From Anopheles merus (Eukaryota; Arthropoda; Insecta; Diptera; Culicidae), in the NCBI RefSeq assembly GCF_017562075.2, contig NC_054083.1, positions 9,864,768-9,928,767 on the forward strand: a DNA stretch of 64,000 nt, in the 5' to 3' direction. The translations under genes and the position numbers were made by a program. The notes below the pieces were generated by a model. It was not told the DNA's origin. It made no database searches and saw only the letters and a list, made by a program, of their open reading frames with translations. Below are positions 1-10,429 of this stretch, one piece after another. Within the stretch, counting starts at the first letter, position 1; each line of letters starts with the position of its first letter.

Positions 1-2
1 TG

Positions 3-452
3 GCCACTGGTGGCGGTCCGTTCCAGCAAAGGCCATTGAACGACGTAGAAGAAAGAGTGGCCGATTTAACTAATTTGAAGGCCACAATAGAAGGAAACGC
101 AGGCCGCTCTTTTGGAAATTTGAACGACGACAACAACAACAACAACAACAACAACCAATTGTTGCCAATTAGCATAGATCAGCTAAACAACGGCAGCGAG
201 GCGCCAAACAACGACAGCGAGGCGCCAAACAATGAGCAGAGTACTATAACGGAAAAAGCAAAGAGAAAACGAAGTCGGAAGCGGCAGAACACGGAAGCGG
301 TGTTGCGTCAAAATCAGGAGCTTCTTGACCTAATGAAAAAAAATATTCAAGCTCAAAAGGAGTCCACAGCCGCGTTGAATAGGGGAGTTGTGATATTGGA
401 AAATATCACAGATTTATTAAAAGAGGCTGCTGAACGCAAATCCGATTTGTGA
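3..452 (+). CDS. Harbinger accessory (Myb/SANT-type) protein, C-terminal part
   Basis: The frame is open from the window's left edge, so this is the 3' part of a longer gene, and no start codon should be assigned. The visible 149 codons begin with a TGGGP motif common in Harbinger DNA-binding partners. Then come an Asn run encoded by (AAC)n near 130-153, a twice-repeated SEAPNN segment, a basic KRKRSRKR stretch that looks like a nuclear localisation signal, and a C-terminal amphipathic, probably coiled-coil helix. In this superfamily the partner protein carries the transposase into the nucleus and binds the transposon ends. The Myb domain would lie upstream of the window. It ends at TGA 450-452, facing the transposase gene. 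Confidence 0.75.
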   Translation, partial: ATGGGPFQQRPLNDVEERVADLTNLKATIEGNAGRSFGNLNDDNNNNNNNNQLLPISIDQLNNGSEAPNNDSEAPNNEQSTITEKAKRKRSRKRQNTEAVLRQNQELLDLMKKNIQAQKESTAALNRGVVILENITDLLKEAAERKSDL

Positions 453-622
453 TTTTAGTTGTTTAGTTGTTGTGATAAGATTTTAGTTGTTAGTTAGCGT
501 TTAATGTACTTATTAAGTGAATTATGCGTACTGTGATGAATTAACTCTTTTTGTGATGCAAACATATGTGATGGACTTAAAAAAATAAATGAACTTGACC
601 ACTAGCTGAGTTGCGTTGCCTT

Positions 623-1793
623 TTATTCATCTGAGCTTAGCTCTTCCAATCCATACGCAATACACATGTTGTGTAAGATGCAACATACGTTCGTTATTTG
701 AGTTGCTTTTAACGGGGTGTAGTGCAACTGTCGAGCACCTAACAAACACCTAAATCTATTTTTGAGCAACCCGATCGTGCGCTCCACTATTTCTCTACCT
801 AAAGAATGGTTTTTATTAAAGGCAGCTTCTGGTGTGTTTGGAGCAGGATTACGTTTTGGTGTTATTAACCATGGTTTTGACGGGTATCCAGCATCACCTG
901 TGAGAAGTTTAAAGATTATTTACATAAACAAATACCCATAGGATGGTTTAATGTATTACCTAGTAGCTTGAATGCAGTTTCTCCGCTTCGATGTTTTGTT
1001 TCGAAAAAGTTGTCCATTCCACTTACATTCCAAATATGTGAATCGTGATTGGCTCCTCCAAATTTGGCATTCACATACCGAATTTTCATGAGATGGTCGC
1101 AAATCTACCGGTACGTAGAAAAATAATATTGAAGTACACAACATAAGACAAAAAACTTAAAGCTTTACTTACAATCATCGCGTTTAGGCTGTAATAGCCC
1201 TTCCGGTTATAATGCTGATCGTAATCGTCCACAGGTGCAATAATTTTTATGTGTGTACCATCAACACACATCACTACACCAGGAATGCCACTTTTTGAGA
1301 AGAAGTATCGTCGTGCATCTTGTTGCTCATTTGGTTCCATCGCTAAAGAGATCCATTTGTTCCCAAGAGTTTCTTGGATTATGTTCAAGCACTTTGCAAA
1401 GGCTACCGAGAAAGTAGGCTGGACAATAGCTATTTTATAATCATTTCCTGTTCCATTTTGGTAGCTGCCTTCAGCTAGAAATCGCAGAGCAGCAGCCAAA
1501 ATTTCATTTGGCTTAAGCCCTTTTCCCTTAACCGGTGGGAACTTGGGCTCGATCTCCGCCAGAATGTCAAGGAAAATTTCCTTCGACACACGAACATTTT
1601 TCTTAAATCTGAAAAGCACAACCACACATGTTTAACACGGTTTGCACAAATAAGCCGCTTGCTTAACTCACGCTTGGTTATAAAGCTGTAACGGGTCAAA
1701 AACACTTCGAAGCAGTCGGCGCTGTTTTGTCTGATCTACCGTCGATTCTTCTTCACTGCTGCTATCGTCACTTACGAAGTGGGAGAAAATCAT
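623..1793 (-). CDS. PIF/Harbinger DDE transposase, four exons, apparently intact
   Basis: Coding exons on the minus strand are 1793-1672, 1608-1173, 1104-960 and 897-623. The introns are 63, 68 and 62 bp, each GT-AG. The exons total 978 nt, giving 325 aa with no stop or frameshift. The ATG at 1793 opens an acidic leader (SSSEEES). A helical N-terminal region precedes the DDE_4-type catalytic core: the first Asp in VDGTH (about residue 157), a Cys-Asp-His segment with HDSHIW (about 188-211), the second Asp in GDAGYP (236) and the Glu in EIVER (273), followed by GLLKNRFR. The protein ends in a Cys/His-containing helix, ILHNMC. It would cut and paste the element together with the Myb-like partner. 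Length and motif order match full-length family members. Activity is inferred only from the intact frame. Confidence 0.88.
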
Positions 1794-2040
1794 TTTGATG
1801 TTTAAAACAAGGATTGTTGTTAGCTTGCGAAACGTATGTATCTTAATTAAACTTGTTCACGTTTTTTCATTTTGATTCTGAACATTTTGACACATCGACA
1901 AAGGCTTTGACACAGCTTTAACGAAAGAAAAAATTTAACGAAACTTGTCTATGACAAGAACGGTTTCAAAATGCATGTCTATTTTCCGTTTGTCTTGACG
2001 AACTTGTCTTGTGTCATTTCCGTTTGTGTTTAATAATCGG

Positions 2041-2357
2041 GCCTAATATTAGCATTCCTCCACCTGTCTGCACACCAGCACAAAAACAGAAACCACGCCG
2101 AAATCGACAAGGAAAATCTGCAGAGCTTATTTCAAATAAATACAGGACGAATCTTTTACAACAAGTTGCGTTAAAAGATGTGTCAAACATTAAAAAAAGA
2201 AACAAAACTCAGCAAAAAAATCAGACAAAATATCCTGTGCTATAAGTGTGGCGATGTATTTAGCACGTCAAAAAATTGTGAAGCTTGGACAAAATGCTGT
2301 TTTTGCTTCCAATGGTTCCATGCAACTTGTTTCCTAGAATGCGAAACATGTAAATAA
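2041..2357 (+). pseudogene. pogo/jerky-type transposase C-terminal tail with PHD-like zinc finger
   Basis: A basic, Gln/Lys-rich stretch (2060-2240) is followed, after a frameshift near 2230, by a Cys/His cluster CYKCGD...CCFC...WFHATC...CETCK ending at TAA about 2357. This arrangement is seen at the C-terminus of many insect pogo-like (DDE_1) transposases, where a PHD-like finger follows the catalytic domain. Nothing upstream matches the rest of such a protein because the Harbinger element abuts it at about 2038. The simplest reading is that Harbinger inserted into an older pogo-like copy. It is not the tail of the copy at 3.6-5.0 kb, which lies downstream. Confidence 0.65.
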
Positions 2358-2769
2358 TGTTGGAATTCTTTCATCTAACCAAAATAATAAAAATATGATG
2401 TATATTATAATTTGAACAAAATCATGAAATCAATTGCTATTCATTTTGGAATAAATGGATTTATATTTCGTGATTTAAGTGTTTATTTGAACTATTAAAT
2501 CAAGGTACTCCATAGTGTTTTTGTATCGTATTAGCATTATGAAACTTTAGTGATACAGACTGCAACCATTTGGAAGTGATTGGTTTTGGTAAAAGGCATT
2601 TAAAATGTAATAATATAGTATAATGATATAATATCCAATAATTAAAATGTAGCCCCGTGAAATTTATGGAAATTATACTAACCCATTCCTGACGAGACTT
2701 GATTTCAAAATCAACCATACCATCGTATTATAGCCAAATCATACCATCGTATGTATTAAAATTTCGTGA
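2358..2769. other. AT-rich sequence, nothing recognised
   Basis: About 410 bp of AT-rich DNA between the pogo-like tail and the copia gag remnant. There is an AATAAAA run near 2385 and a short direct repeat of CATACCATCGTAT at 2716-2752. No coding similarity was recognised. Confidence 0.5.
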
Positions 2770-3605
2770 AGAAAGGAGTTTCCAGAGTGTTTTATTTGCT
2801 GAAACAGCTATCTACGATGAAGTTCGATGAAAAGCGAACATTACACGCACATATTCTATCATTTCAAAAGCTCGTTAGGGAACTTAACATCAAGTAATAT
2901 AAGTCGGTATTAGTGTTCTTTTTGCTACAATCGATGCCGAAATCATTTGAACGCCTGATTACGGTATTGGAAACGTTGCCGGTCGATTAGTGCTCGATGG
3001 AATTTGTTAAAGCACGTTTGCTAAATGAAGCCATTAAACGACAGTTGAACGTGGAAACAGTCGAAACCAGCACAACCTTTTCTGGAAGAGTTGAAAAACC
3101 TGGAAATACTGGAAGATTTGTTTTCACATGTCATGCTTAAAGAAAACCTGGATATAAGCGTATAAATTGTCCGGAAAACAAAGGAAATGAGCGACACGTA
3201 AAGGCGAAAAATGAGAAAAAGAAAAATGCGGCACATTTTGCTGAAAACCAAGATGACACGGCATTCATAACCGGTGATGTGAATGTAGATGAAAATTTCC
3301 AGTGAATACTCAATAGTGGTGCGTCGGAACACATGGTAAACGACAAAAAATATCTGCAAAATATTCGAAAACTGAATTCACCGATTGTTATAAATGTGGC
3401 CAAGTCGGCAGTATCACTAACCAGCAATGTAATTGAAGATTTTAAGATTTATGAAAATTCATGACGAGCAGTTGCCTTACACAGTACACAATGTATTGTA
3501 TGTACCTAGAATTTTTGCGAATTTGTTCTCAGTGAAACGAGTCGTTAAACGAGAAATGGAAGTAAAATTCAGCAAAAATGGTGCATAAATCATGCGTGGG
3601 TCTAA
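2770..3605 (+). pseudogene. Ty1/copia gag-protease remnant
   Basis: Decoding across frames gives, in order: a copia-type gag (UBN2-like) segment with LLKQL, a helix containing LHAHILSFQKLVREL, a FERLITVLETLP stretch and VKARLLNEAIKR (2790-3050); a degenerate CCHC knuckle (about 3128-3175); a basic linker; and the aspartic-protease motif LNSGASEHMV near 3310. The usual DSG is NSG here, so the catalytic Asp is lost. Several in-frame stops, such as TAA in the knuckle and TGA just before the protease motif, show that it is dead. The similarity stops near 3605, a few bases before the pogo-like element. No LTR was seen. Confidence 0.8.
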
Positions 3606-3642
3606 CAATATTCATCAACATTTTTATAAAAATTAAAAATAA

Positions 3643-5002
3643 AATGAAACCATACGACGAAAATGGAATCCATGATTGTATTCACTTAATAAAGAACACC
3701 AATGTGAGCTTCTCTGCAGCCTATAAGCGATTTAAAATCCGCCGAACAACCATCCAGTATCGACTTAGTTCCCAATGGCAGTTAGGAACAACCAAAGGCA
3801 AGAAAACTATTTTGTCATATGATGAAGAAAAACAAATTTCGTCGTGGATAATCCAAATGCAACGAGGTGGGTTTCCTGTTTCACGTACCAATTTAGTAAG
3901 AAAAATTTCAGATTACCTAACATCGAATTCAAGAACTACACCGTTTAAGGATAACCTACCTGATTTATCAGTTGTTGCAAGCTTAATTTATATTTTATGA
4001 TTTTTTAAATTAGTTTACGCGTGCATTTTTATTGTACAGGACCAAAATGGTTTGATGCATTTTTAAGGCGCAATCCTGGAATAACATTTCGTAAACCTGA
4101 ATCTGTATCGTCAGCAAACAGTAGAATCAGTGAAAAAGATATAAGAGGCTGGTTTAATTCAGTTAGCACGTGGCTGGAGAAGGATTTGGGTGATTTTTTG
4201 CAAGATCCTTCAGGAATTTTCAATGGAGACGAAACCTCTTTTTACATGCATCCGAAATCCAAAGAAGTTCTCGCTCAAAAAGGACCCCGTAATGTATACG
4301 AAATCGAAAAGGCACCAGGAAAACAAAATATCATAGTGATGGTTTCGTTCAACGCCGGTGGATTACTTGCGCATCCACATGTGATATTTCAAGGACAGCG
4401 ATTGAGAAAAGACATTTTGCAAGGGTTTCCATCTGCATGGGGTAGAGGACGAAGTGAACGAGGGTGGATATATACTCTCAATTTTAGAGAATACATTGAA
4501 AAGTTGTTTCATCCATGTTTAGTGAAACAAGGTGTAACGTTTCCAGTTCTTTTATTTGTTGATGGTCATGTGTCATATAAATTGATTGAAGTTGCTGACG
4601 TTTGCCAATCGCTTGGTATATTTTGAATAGCATTATATCCAAACACATCTCATATAACCCAGCCCGCTGATGTAGCTGTGTTCAAACCCCTTCAAGATGC
4701 TTGGAGGTCTTTATTAGAACAATGGCGTTTTCAAAATCCATCGCAAAATTTCACCCTCAGTAACTTCGACAAGATTCTAAAGAAAGCAACGGAAACAGGT
4801 ATCAAAACAAATAGTATAAAAAATCGATTCCGTGAATGCGGGTTGTATCCTTTTGACCCTGATCACGTAGACTATACAAAATGTTTAAACAAAATACCGC
4901 CATCATCTACCTATACCGATAAAGACACAAGTACTCTAAATATTCCAGAACATGCAGAAGATTCCACACCAGTCACACTTCTCCCCCCACGTTTTTTCTT
5001 CT
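3643..5002 (+). pseudogene. pogo-like (DDE_1) transposase, truncated and with a nonsense codon
   Basis: It starts at ATG 3643. Order of domains: an N-terminal helix-turn-helix of the psq type (3660-3790) and a CENP-B-type HTH segment to about 3950; an intron with a weak donor near 3960 and a TTGTACAG acceptor at about 4040; then WFDAFLRRNP and the DDE_1 catalytic core. The core has FNGDET (first Asp, about 4228), LLFVDGH (second Asp, 4561) and ITQPAD (third Asp, 4669). A TGA at 4624-4626 breaks the core between the second and third Asp. The C-terminal region runs into a different repeat at about 5003, so the PHD-like tail is missing. The family moves DNA by cut and paste with TA duplications. 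This copy cannot make an active protein. Confidence 0.85.
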
Positions 5003-5424
5003 TAGAATTAGATTCGAGTACCTGCTCGAAAACACGGTGGTGTTTATATCTATCCCAAGGTGCATTAAAGAGATCTGGTGATGGAATCTAGAACCAAAGT
5101 GTATGTAGTCCAGGTGGTCTCATAGCATTTTTTTATAACCAATTTGGAACATCACTTTTTGATAGAACGAGTGAAAACTTTTGCTCCGACGACCTTTCTG
5201 GAGGATTGACGAATACTCTCTTACAATCACTCTTACAATCTTACAATCTGCATTTAGAAGCAGAAGCAATAAAAATCAGACTTCTAAAATCATACACCTT
5301 GGGATAAGCCCACCTGTATATTATACTCACATAGATAGCTGCTCGAAAACTGCTATACAATGCAAACAGCTGACGGGCTGAAATTTCAGCCTAAGAACTT
5401 CAAACGGAAAGGGCCCCTATATCG
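5003..5424. repeat. About 420-bp dispersed repeat, copy 1
   Basis: The sequence from about 5003 (TTAGAATTAGATTCGAGTAC) to about 5420 (GGAAAGGGCCCC) is found again, inverted and diverged, at 27752-28163. Both copies include the shared segments GTAGTCCAGGTGGTCTCAT and GATAGCTGCTCGAAAAC (allowing mismatches). It carries no convincing ORF. It cuts off the 3' end of the pogo-like transposase and is followed directly by a Tc1 remnant, so it was either inserted here or forms part of a composite. I could not define terminal inverted repeats. Confidence 0.7.
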
Positions 5425-5985
5425 GAGAAAAACCGTAAGTTACGATTAAAATTTGCCAAAGCTTTTATCGGCAAGGATGAAGAGTTTTGGTCAAAGGTGA
5501 GTACTATTAGATGCACTATAACGTTTTGTTTTTTTATAATTAATTTGGTTCCTGTAGGTTCTTTTTATAGATGAGACGAAAATAAACCATTTTGGGTCGG
5601 ATGGGAAAAGATATGTATGGCGGAACAAAAATGATGCGTTCCAAGGGAATAGTATCCAAAATGTGAAGGACAGTGTGGAGAAACTTGGAATTTTCCATGA
5701 CTTTGCATTTTACCAGGACAACGACCCTAAGCACAAATCATGGATCGCACATATGTGGTTGTTATACAATTGTCCTAAAGTCATGGCAACACCACCACAA
5801 TCGCCGGACTTATATGTCATTGATCGATGGGCTCATTTGAAAAAAACGAGTGGCACAACATCGTGTCACTAACTAAACTAAACTAAAAGCAGATCGAGGC
5901 AGTTGTGCGTAAAGAATGGGATCAAATAGTTGGATGGAAATGGTTGGAAGATGTAGAAGTCGAACCTATTAATAAAAAATAAACT
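5425..5985 (+). pseudogene. Tc1-like transposase remnant, internally deleted
   Basis: Recognisable Tc1/mariner (DD34E) pieces in order: a KNRKLRLKFA helix before the core; FIDETKI with the first catalytic Asp (about 5570), preceded by an apparent 65-70-bp GT-AG intron (GTGAGT at about 5498, CCTGTAG at about 5558); FYQDNDPKHKS with the second Asp (about 5720); then QSPDL followed by a degenerate third-acidic position reading VIDRW where the family has an IE. The block between VWRNKN and the second Asp is much shorter than normal, so it is internally deleted. Downstream, a tail with EWDQI and a stop at about 5980 resembles the normal C-terminus. Confidence 0.8.
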
Positions 5986-6724
5986 TTATCAATTCCACGA
6001 ACACGAAACTTGAGTGCTAAGACAGATTACCGTTCAATCTAGATTTGTCTGGTTTTCCGATTGAGGCACTGTATGTTGTTACCTTGTTAATTTTATAAAT
6101 GTTTAGTTAATGTGCCACTTTTTAGTAAAATCAATCCATCAATCCATCAATTCATCAGACTTATTTGCTTGTTTGAATGCGGCAGAATGCTTGTTTGAAG
6201 TGGAATACTGTGATACAGTATGTTTTGTTTCAGGAGCAGCCAGGCAATGACTAAATCTGGAAATAATGCGTCGAAATGAACAAAAGGCAAAGAGGTGGCG
6301 CCAAATCAATTCGACGCGTTACTGTCGACCTGCCACTAACCATAACACCATAGCCTTCGAAAGAAGCCAACTCCATAGTCGCAGCAATAGACCTGAACAA
6401 CCACACATCGCTACAAAAGACAAAACACACCAGAAACCAAACAATTTCCAGACAAGAAGATCACTGTATCAACAACCTCACCATCACCAAGCAAACAACA
6501 GTATAGTTTTTATAATAATTCAACCGATTATGCCCGGTATAAGGCAAAACAACAAGGGGGAAATACCTTGAGAATAATGTAAACCGTTAGCATAAGTAGT
6601 GTTAAAAATACGGCTATTAAAAAAAAACATCATATTAAAAACTCAATAAATAAGTTAAATAAATGTAATAGCGGATGTTATTTTGAGTTTGAGTTATTTT
6701 GACCTCTGCATTTCCGGGATTACG
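5986..6724. other. Non-coding interval, nothing recognised
   Basis: AT-rich, with a short tandem (AATCCATCAATCCATCAATTCATC at 6133-6156, approximate). An open frame at 6266-6571 has a polar, low-complexity composition with no motif and is considered chance. Confidence 0.45.
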
Positions 6725-7560
6725 GGACATCTCGAAAATCTGTGTTGGGGTGGTCGGGGGGGGAATTTTTCTGCCGCAAAGAAATGGTCTCCACAGGTAC
6801 GAAAGGCAATTTCCAAGGAATTGGAACGGCTAAAGTTCCCTTTAGAATTTGCTCGACAAGTTCGAACTTTAAAATACATTAAGTTCTGGAATGTAACGGA
6901 TAACAATTACTTCCTTTACAATGAAAGTTTTGTTATTTTTAAAGGCAGGATAACAGATAGCGAGTATACGCATTTCATGCATTATTTTTGTGATATAACA
7001 CTGTTCAACTCCGAACAGTATGAGGAACATTGGCCTTATGTAACGGAATTATTAAGACTAATTGGATTTCCCGAGCGTGTATGACCTTACACTAGTGTCT
7101 AGTAACGTTCACAACCTTATACATGTGTTCGATGATGTAGACAGGTTTGGTACATTGTATACATTATCGGCATACCCTTTTTAAGCGTTCCTACAAAAAA
7201 ATTTAAAAATATAGTACGATGTGGCAAAAGCTGCTTAGAACAGACTTTTAATAGACTTTTTGAATTACAGCATATCCTGTATGCCAAATCAGGAAACATG
7301 AAATCATTTCTTTATATTAAAAACAATGATCAAACTGTAAATCTCCATGCGAAAGCAGATTGTACGTTGAAAGCGGTCGACAGGAAGTGTTGGTTTTTGC
7401 TGAAAAATAACAATATTGCGATGTACAAAACAAGGAGGAAGGTAGCATGTTTGTGCATTGTAATATTTTTCGCAAATTTTTCGAGAGACTTAATATCCGG
7501 TTTTCGATTTATACATCTCTCTTTCAAAAATACTAGCGAAGAAGATAAAGTGTAAATTAG
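6725..7560 (+). pseudogene. tnp2/CACTA-like transposase fragment, copy C
   Basis: This is a third copy of the family seen at 52.6-56.5 kb and 58.5-60.8 kb. Matching blocks in order: GRGGNFSAAKKWS (6745); the segment with KFPLEFARQVRTLKY (6830); YTHFMHYFCDITLFNSEQY (6965-7020); SNVHNLIHV (7100), aligning with SNVHNLLHV of the other copies; and VNLHAKADCTLK...CWFLLKNNNIAM (7335-7420), aligning with the C-terminal block of copy A. Only the C-terminal half is present, on the plus strand, with several frameshifts and stops after 7084. Family assignment is from the block order shared by the three copies. Superfamily assignment (EnSpm/CACTA) is from memory of related animal proteins. Confidence 0.7.
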
Positions 7561-9046
7561 TCGCAGTTCAGACCAAGGAGGCCTTGTTTCAGTTCGTCCC
7601 GGTACCACACAGCAAAGTGTAGGTATTATGTTCATAATTGTATAATTGTTTGTGTTGTTCAATTTTGTTTATAATAAAAGATACTTGTATATTAATTGAG
7701 TAATGATATGCTATATTTCATTAGGTTCTTTCATTAGGGGTTTTTAAACGTGTTCATACAATTCTCGATTCCGCAGAAGCCTCCCTGGTTGAGACGACTC
7801 TTGGCAAATCAAAGTTTATCTTTAAAAATTTAGCCACCAATGCCTCGTTCGTGGACACATATCGGTTGGTACTCAATGTTAGGAATAATTTCACCACCTT
7901 TATTCTCGTGGATGTTTCCGCTCCTTGCCCACGCCATTCTAGAAACACTGTGCTTGAAGCTGTCTGCTGAAGATAAAATCATTTGCTTCGAAGAGTCTGG
8001 CGTTAGATTCCTCCGTGGTATTGCGATTGTTTAGCCATCTCAAATTTTTTTAAAATATGCTTGCTTTGCCAGCTTACCATAAAATTCCTCCAACTCTACT
8101 ACGCTGTATAACATGTCGAATTGGAAATTCTCGTCATCTGTTGTTCTCGGTCGTCCGCACACACTGTTTTTGACGTCATCCTAAGTAACCTGGATCAGCG
8201 CGATATTTTTGTTTCATCGAGTAAACCGCTTTTACTACTTGTCCACGGATGACAGTAGCTGATCGAGCTTCTGAAACAGCAATGTGACGAGGTTGGGTGT
8301 CCAATTCATTGTGTGGTAGGTTCGGCCGCGCTTCTCAAACCGTTTCGGTGAGTTAGTGTGCGGAGCGCAGTGAAAGGGGAGTGGAACGAGGAAGGGAATC
8401 GTACGGAACGCGACACCAAAACGTATACACATTCGTCGCGTATCGGTTACATCAACCCGTTCACACTTACGCTAAGTTCGAAAAGAAGCACTTGCTACGT
8501 CAGTGGAATCGCGGACTGAATCGACCTGGCGCGTCGAGTTGATGACCGAGGCGGAATCGGACACCGTGGGAGAAGTTGGGTGGAACTAGTGCAAACGTGC
8601 ACTTTACTTCGATGAGGGTAATACTGATCGGTCAACTGACTGAACAGCTGATAACCAAAAGTGATTATCAAATTGGGCAGAGCCTTCGGCGGAATCTGCA
8701 AATTGATGAGATGCACCAGAACACAAGTGATCTACGTGTCTATGGAAGGTGAACTAACTTCTCCATCAGTTCAATCTTTATTTATAACAAAGATGGTGTG
8801 AAAGTTGTGACAAATTTGGCAACCAGATGTTTGTCAAATGTGAGCTTTCGTTTTTTCCGGGTTTGGGTTTTTTTACAGGGGTTTCTTAAATTATACCTAG
8901 CGTGTCTGTGTTTTATCAACTATCCGTGCATTGTGGATGCAGCGAACGTTTTCCTGTTTGTGCCTGGGCTTTAACGGAAGTTTAATTGCTTATCTGTGGA
9001 GCGTTTTCCTTATTTATATTTTGGGGTAAAACACGAGAACGTTTAC
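7561..9046. other. No gene recognised
   Basis: About 1.5 kb with no coding similarity. It contains a G-rich stretch at 8340-8420 and scattered short open frames on both strands of random composition. It could be untranslated or LTR-type sequence, but I see no pairable LTR. Confidence 0.4.
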
Positions 9047-9138
9047 GCTTCTGGTGTTTAACGTTTCTTTACCTGGCTGCTGGCTATGCGCTTGCGCTTC
9101 TGGTGGTTAACATCTTTTTACCTGGCTTTTGGCAATGC
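9047..9138. repeat. Imperfect tandem duplication, unit about 46-49 bp
   Basis: Two diverged units in direct orientation, each containing CGCTTCTGGTG followed by GTTAAC or TTTAACG, TTTACCTGGC and a GGC-ATGC end. Non-coding. Confidence 0.55.
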
Positions 9139-9309
9139 TAAGTTAGATTTGACCTACTGTTAGCAGTAAATCTGCTACAATTGGTTCTGTTTTGGAAAAT
9201 TTGGCCAGAACATGATTTGATAGTGACTCTGGTAATGACGCTGGCTCCAAAGTTGGTGTTGCTTCTAGGTCAACGACGGTAAATCCCGAAACAGTATAAG
9301 GTGCAGACG

Positions 9310-9574
9310 ACGGTGATTTTGACGGTCCAGTTGATGATGATGATGGTTGATGAATGATGGGCGGTGCAGCTGATAATGATGATGGTTTTGGCGGTCAAAT
9401 TGATATCTTTAGCGATGATGATGGTGGTTTTGGCGGTTCAACTGATGATGATGATAACTTGAACGGCTCAGCTATTAGCTATAGCGGCCCAGGTGATGAT
9501 GATGATAACTTTAACGGTCCTGTTGATGATGATGGCGGTTTTGGCAGTGCAGCTGATGTGAATAATAAACTGTA
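9310..9574 (+). repeat. GATGATGAT-rich minisatellite, potentially coding for Asp/Gly repeats
   Basis: Degenerate repeats of GATGATGATGAT followed by GG(T/C)TTTGGCGG or AACTTGAACGG segments, about 45 bp apart. From ATG 9354 to TAG 9575 one frame is open for 73 codons and reads alternating Asp runs with GGFGG-like motifs. The variation between units stays in frame, which hints at a former coding sequence (acidic, Gly-rich). There is no start context, no flanking exon and no recognisable family. It may be an exon of an unknown gene or a simple repeat. Confidence 0.4.
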
Positions 9575-9684
9575 GAGACACATTCTAAACTTATTAATCG
9601 ACAACTACTACATAACTGAAGCTAGATCCTTCTTTATACCCTTCGTATATGATATGGTCTACTTTGTTTTTGCAACACCCCCTG

Positions 9685-10093
9685 TGTTGACATAAACACC
9701 ACGAGGCCATAGCTGACAGTCGGTATGTTGTGATATGCCGAGTGACGTTTAGAGACCAGGACAAGATCGAGCGCACTCACTCTGCTACCAAACAACAGAT
9801 GGCGCTATCTAAGCAGGAGAAAGGGATAACTGACGAAAACGGCAGAGGAGTACGACTAGATATTCCCGATAAGGGACAAATCAGGGATTAGGTCGAGATC
9901 GGTCAAAGAAAGGGTCGACTGAGGTCAAAGACATAAAAAGCGCCCTTGAACGAAAACAAGGGCAGTAGCAAAGGAGAAACGGTGCAAAAGAAACGTTTTT
10001 AAAGTGAAGAAAAATAAAAGCAATTCTCGCTATTAAAAGTTCTACTCGCGCCTTTTCTTTCAAAAGTTTCTTTGCTAAGCAATCGTCGCAACA
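9685..10093 (+). mobile_element. Solo LTR (409 bp) with 5-bp target duplication
   Basis: It begins TGTTGACATAAAC and ends CGTCGCAACA, giving a perfect TGTTG/CAACA terminal inverted repeat. It is flanked on both sides by CCCTG (9680-9684 and 10094-10098). Inside, a TATA-like CATAAAAAG lies near 9931 and an AATAAA near 10013, in the order expected of a plus-strand U3-R-U5. No internal retroelement sequence adjoins, so it is a solo LTR left by recombination between two LTRs. The family (copia, gypsy or BEL) cannot be told from the LTR alone. Confidence 0.85.
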
Positions 10094-10190
10094 CCCTGTT
10101 TTAATTCAAGACTAATCTTTACTACAACGGTATTTCGCACAAAATTTTTCCTACGTTGTGTTTCAAAACCACTTCGTTTTACGATCCAGC

Positions 10191-10205
10191 AGAGAGAGAG
10201 AGAGT

Positions 10206-10267
<62 letters not shown>
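10191..10267. repeat. (GA)n microsatellite
   Basis: About 77 bp of AG repeats with three interruptions (TGAGAA, two AAAG). The opposite strand gives a long poly-Ser/Leu open frame, which is an artefact. Confidence 0.97.
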
Positions 10268-10429
10268 TGCCGGAAACGGTAGCTGTTAAAAGCCACATGC
10301 TACGTTGACAGCTGTTAGTTGCCTGCTGTTACCCAGTGAACAAAATTCAAAATATATTACGCCAACCACCCCCTCTTACACCTATCGCAAATCGATGTTC
10401 CGTAAAAACTGCTGAAGAAAGCCCGTTCG

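Larger units (their letters stand above)
1..2038. mobile_element. PIF/Harbinger DNA transposon, left end outside window
   Basis: A convergent gene pair typical of PIF/Harbinger elements is visible: a basic accessory protein on the plus strand (to 452) and a DDE transposase on the minus strand (623-1793). The tails of the two genes face each other across about 170 bp. The right boundary is placed near 2035-2040 because unrelated pogo-like coding sequence starts there, next to a TTAATAA that could be the 3-bp TWA target duplication. The left terminal repeat is outside the window, so the terminal inverted repeats cannot be paired. The transposase has no visible lesion, so this may be one of the youngest elements here. 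Confidence 0.8.

Noticed and set aside
6266..6571. 101-codon polar ORF
   Set aside because: Low-complexity His/Gln/Asn/Thr content with no domain; likely chance.
10075..10296. Poly-Ser/Leu ORF
   Set aside because: Translation of the (GA)n microsatellite.
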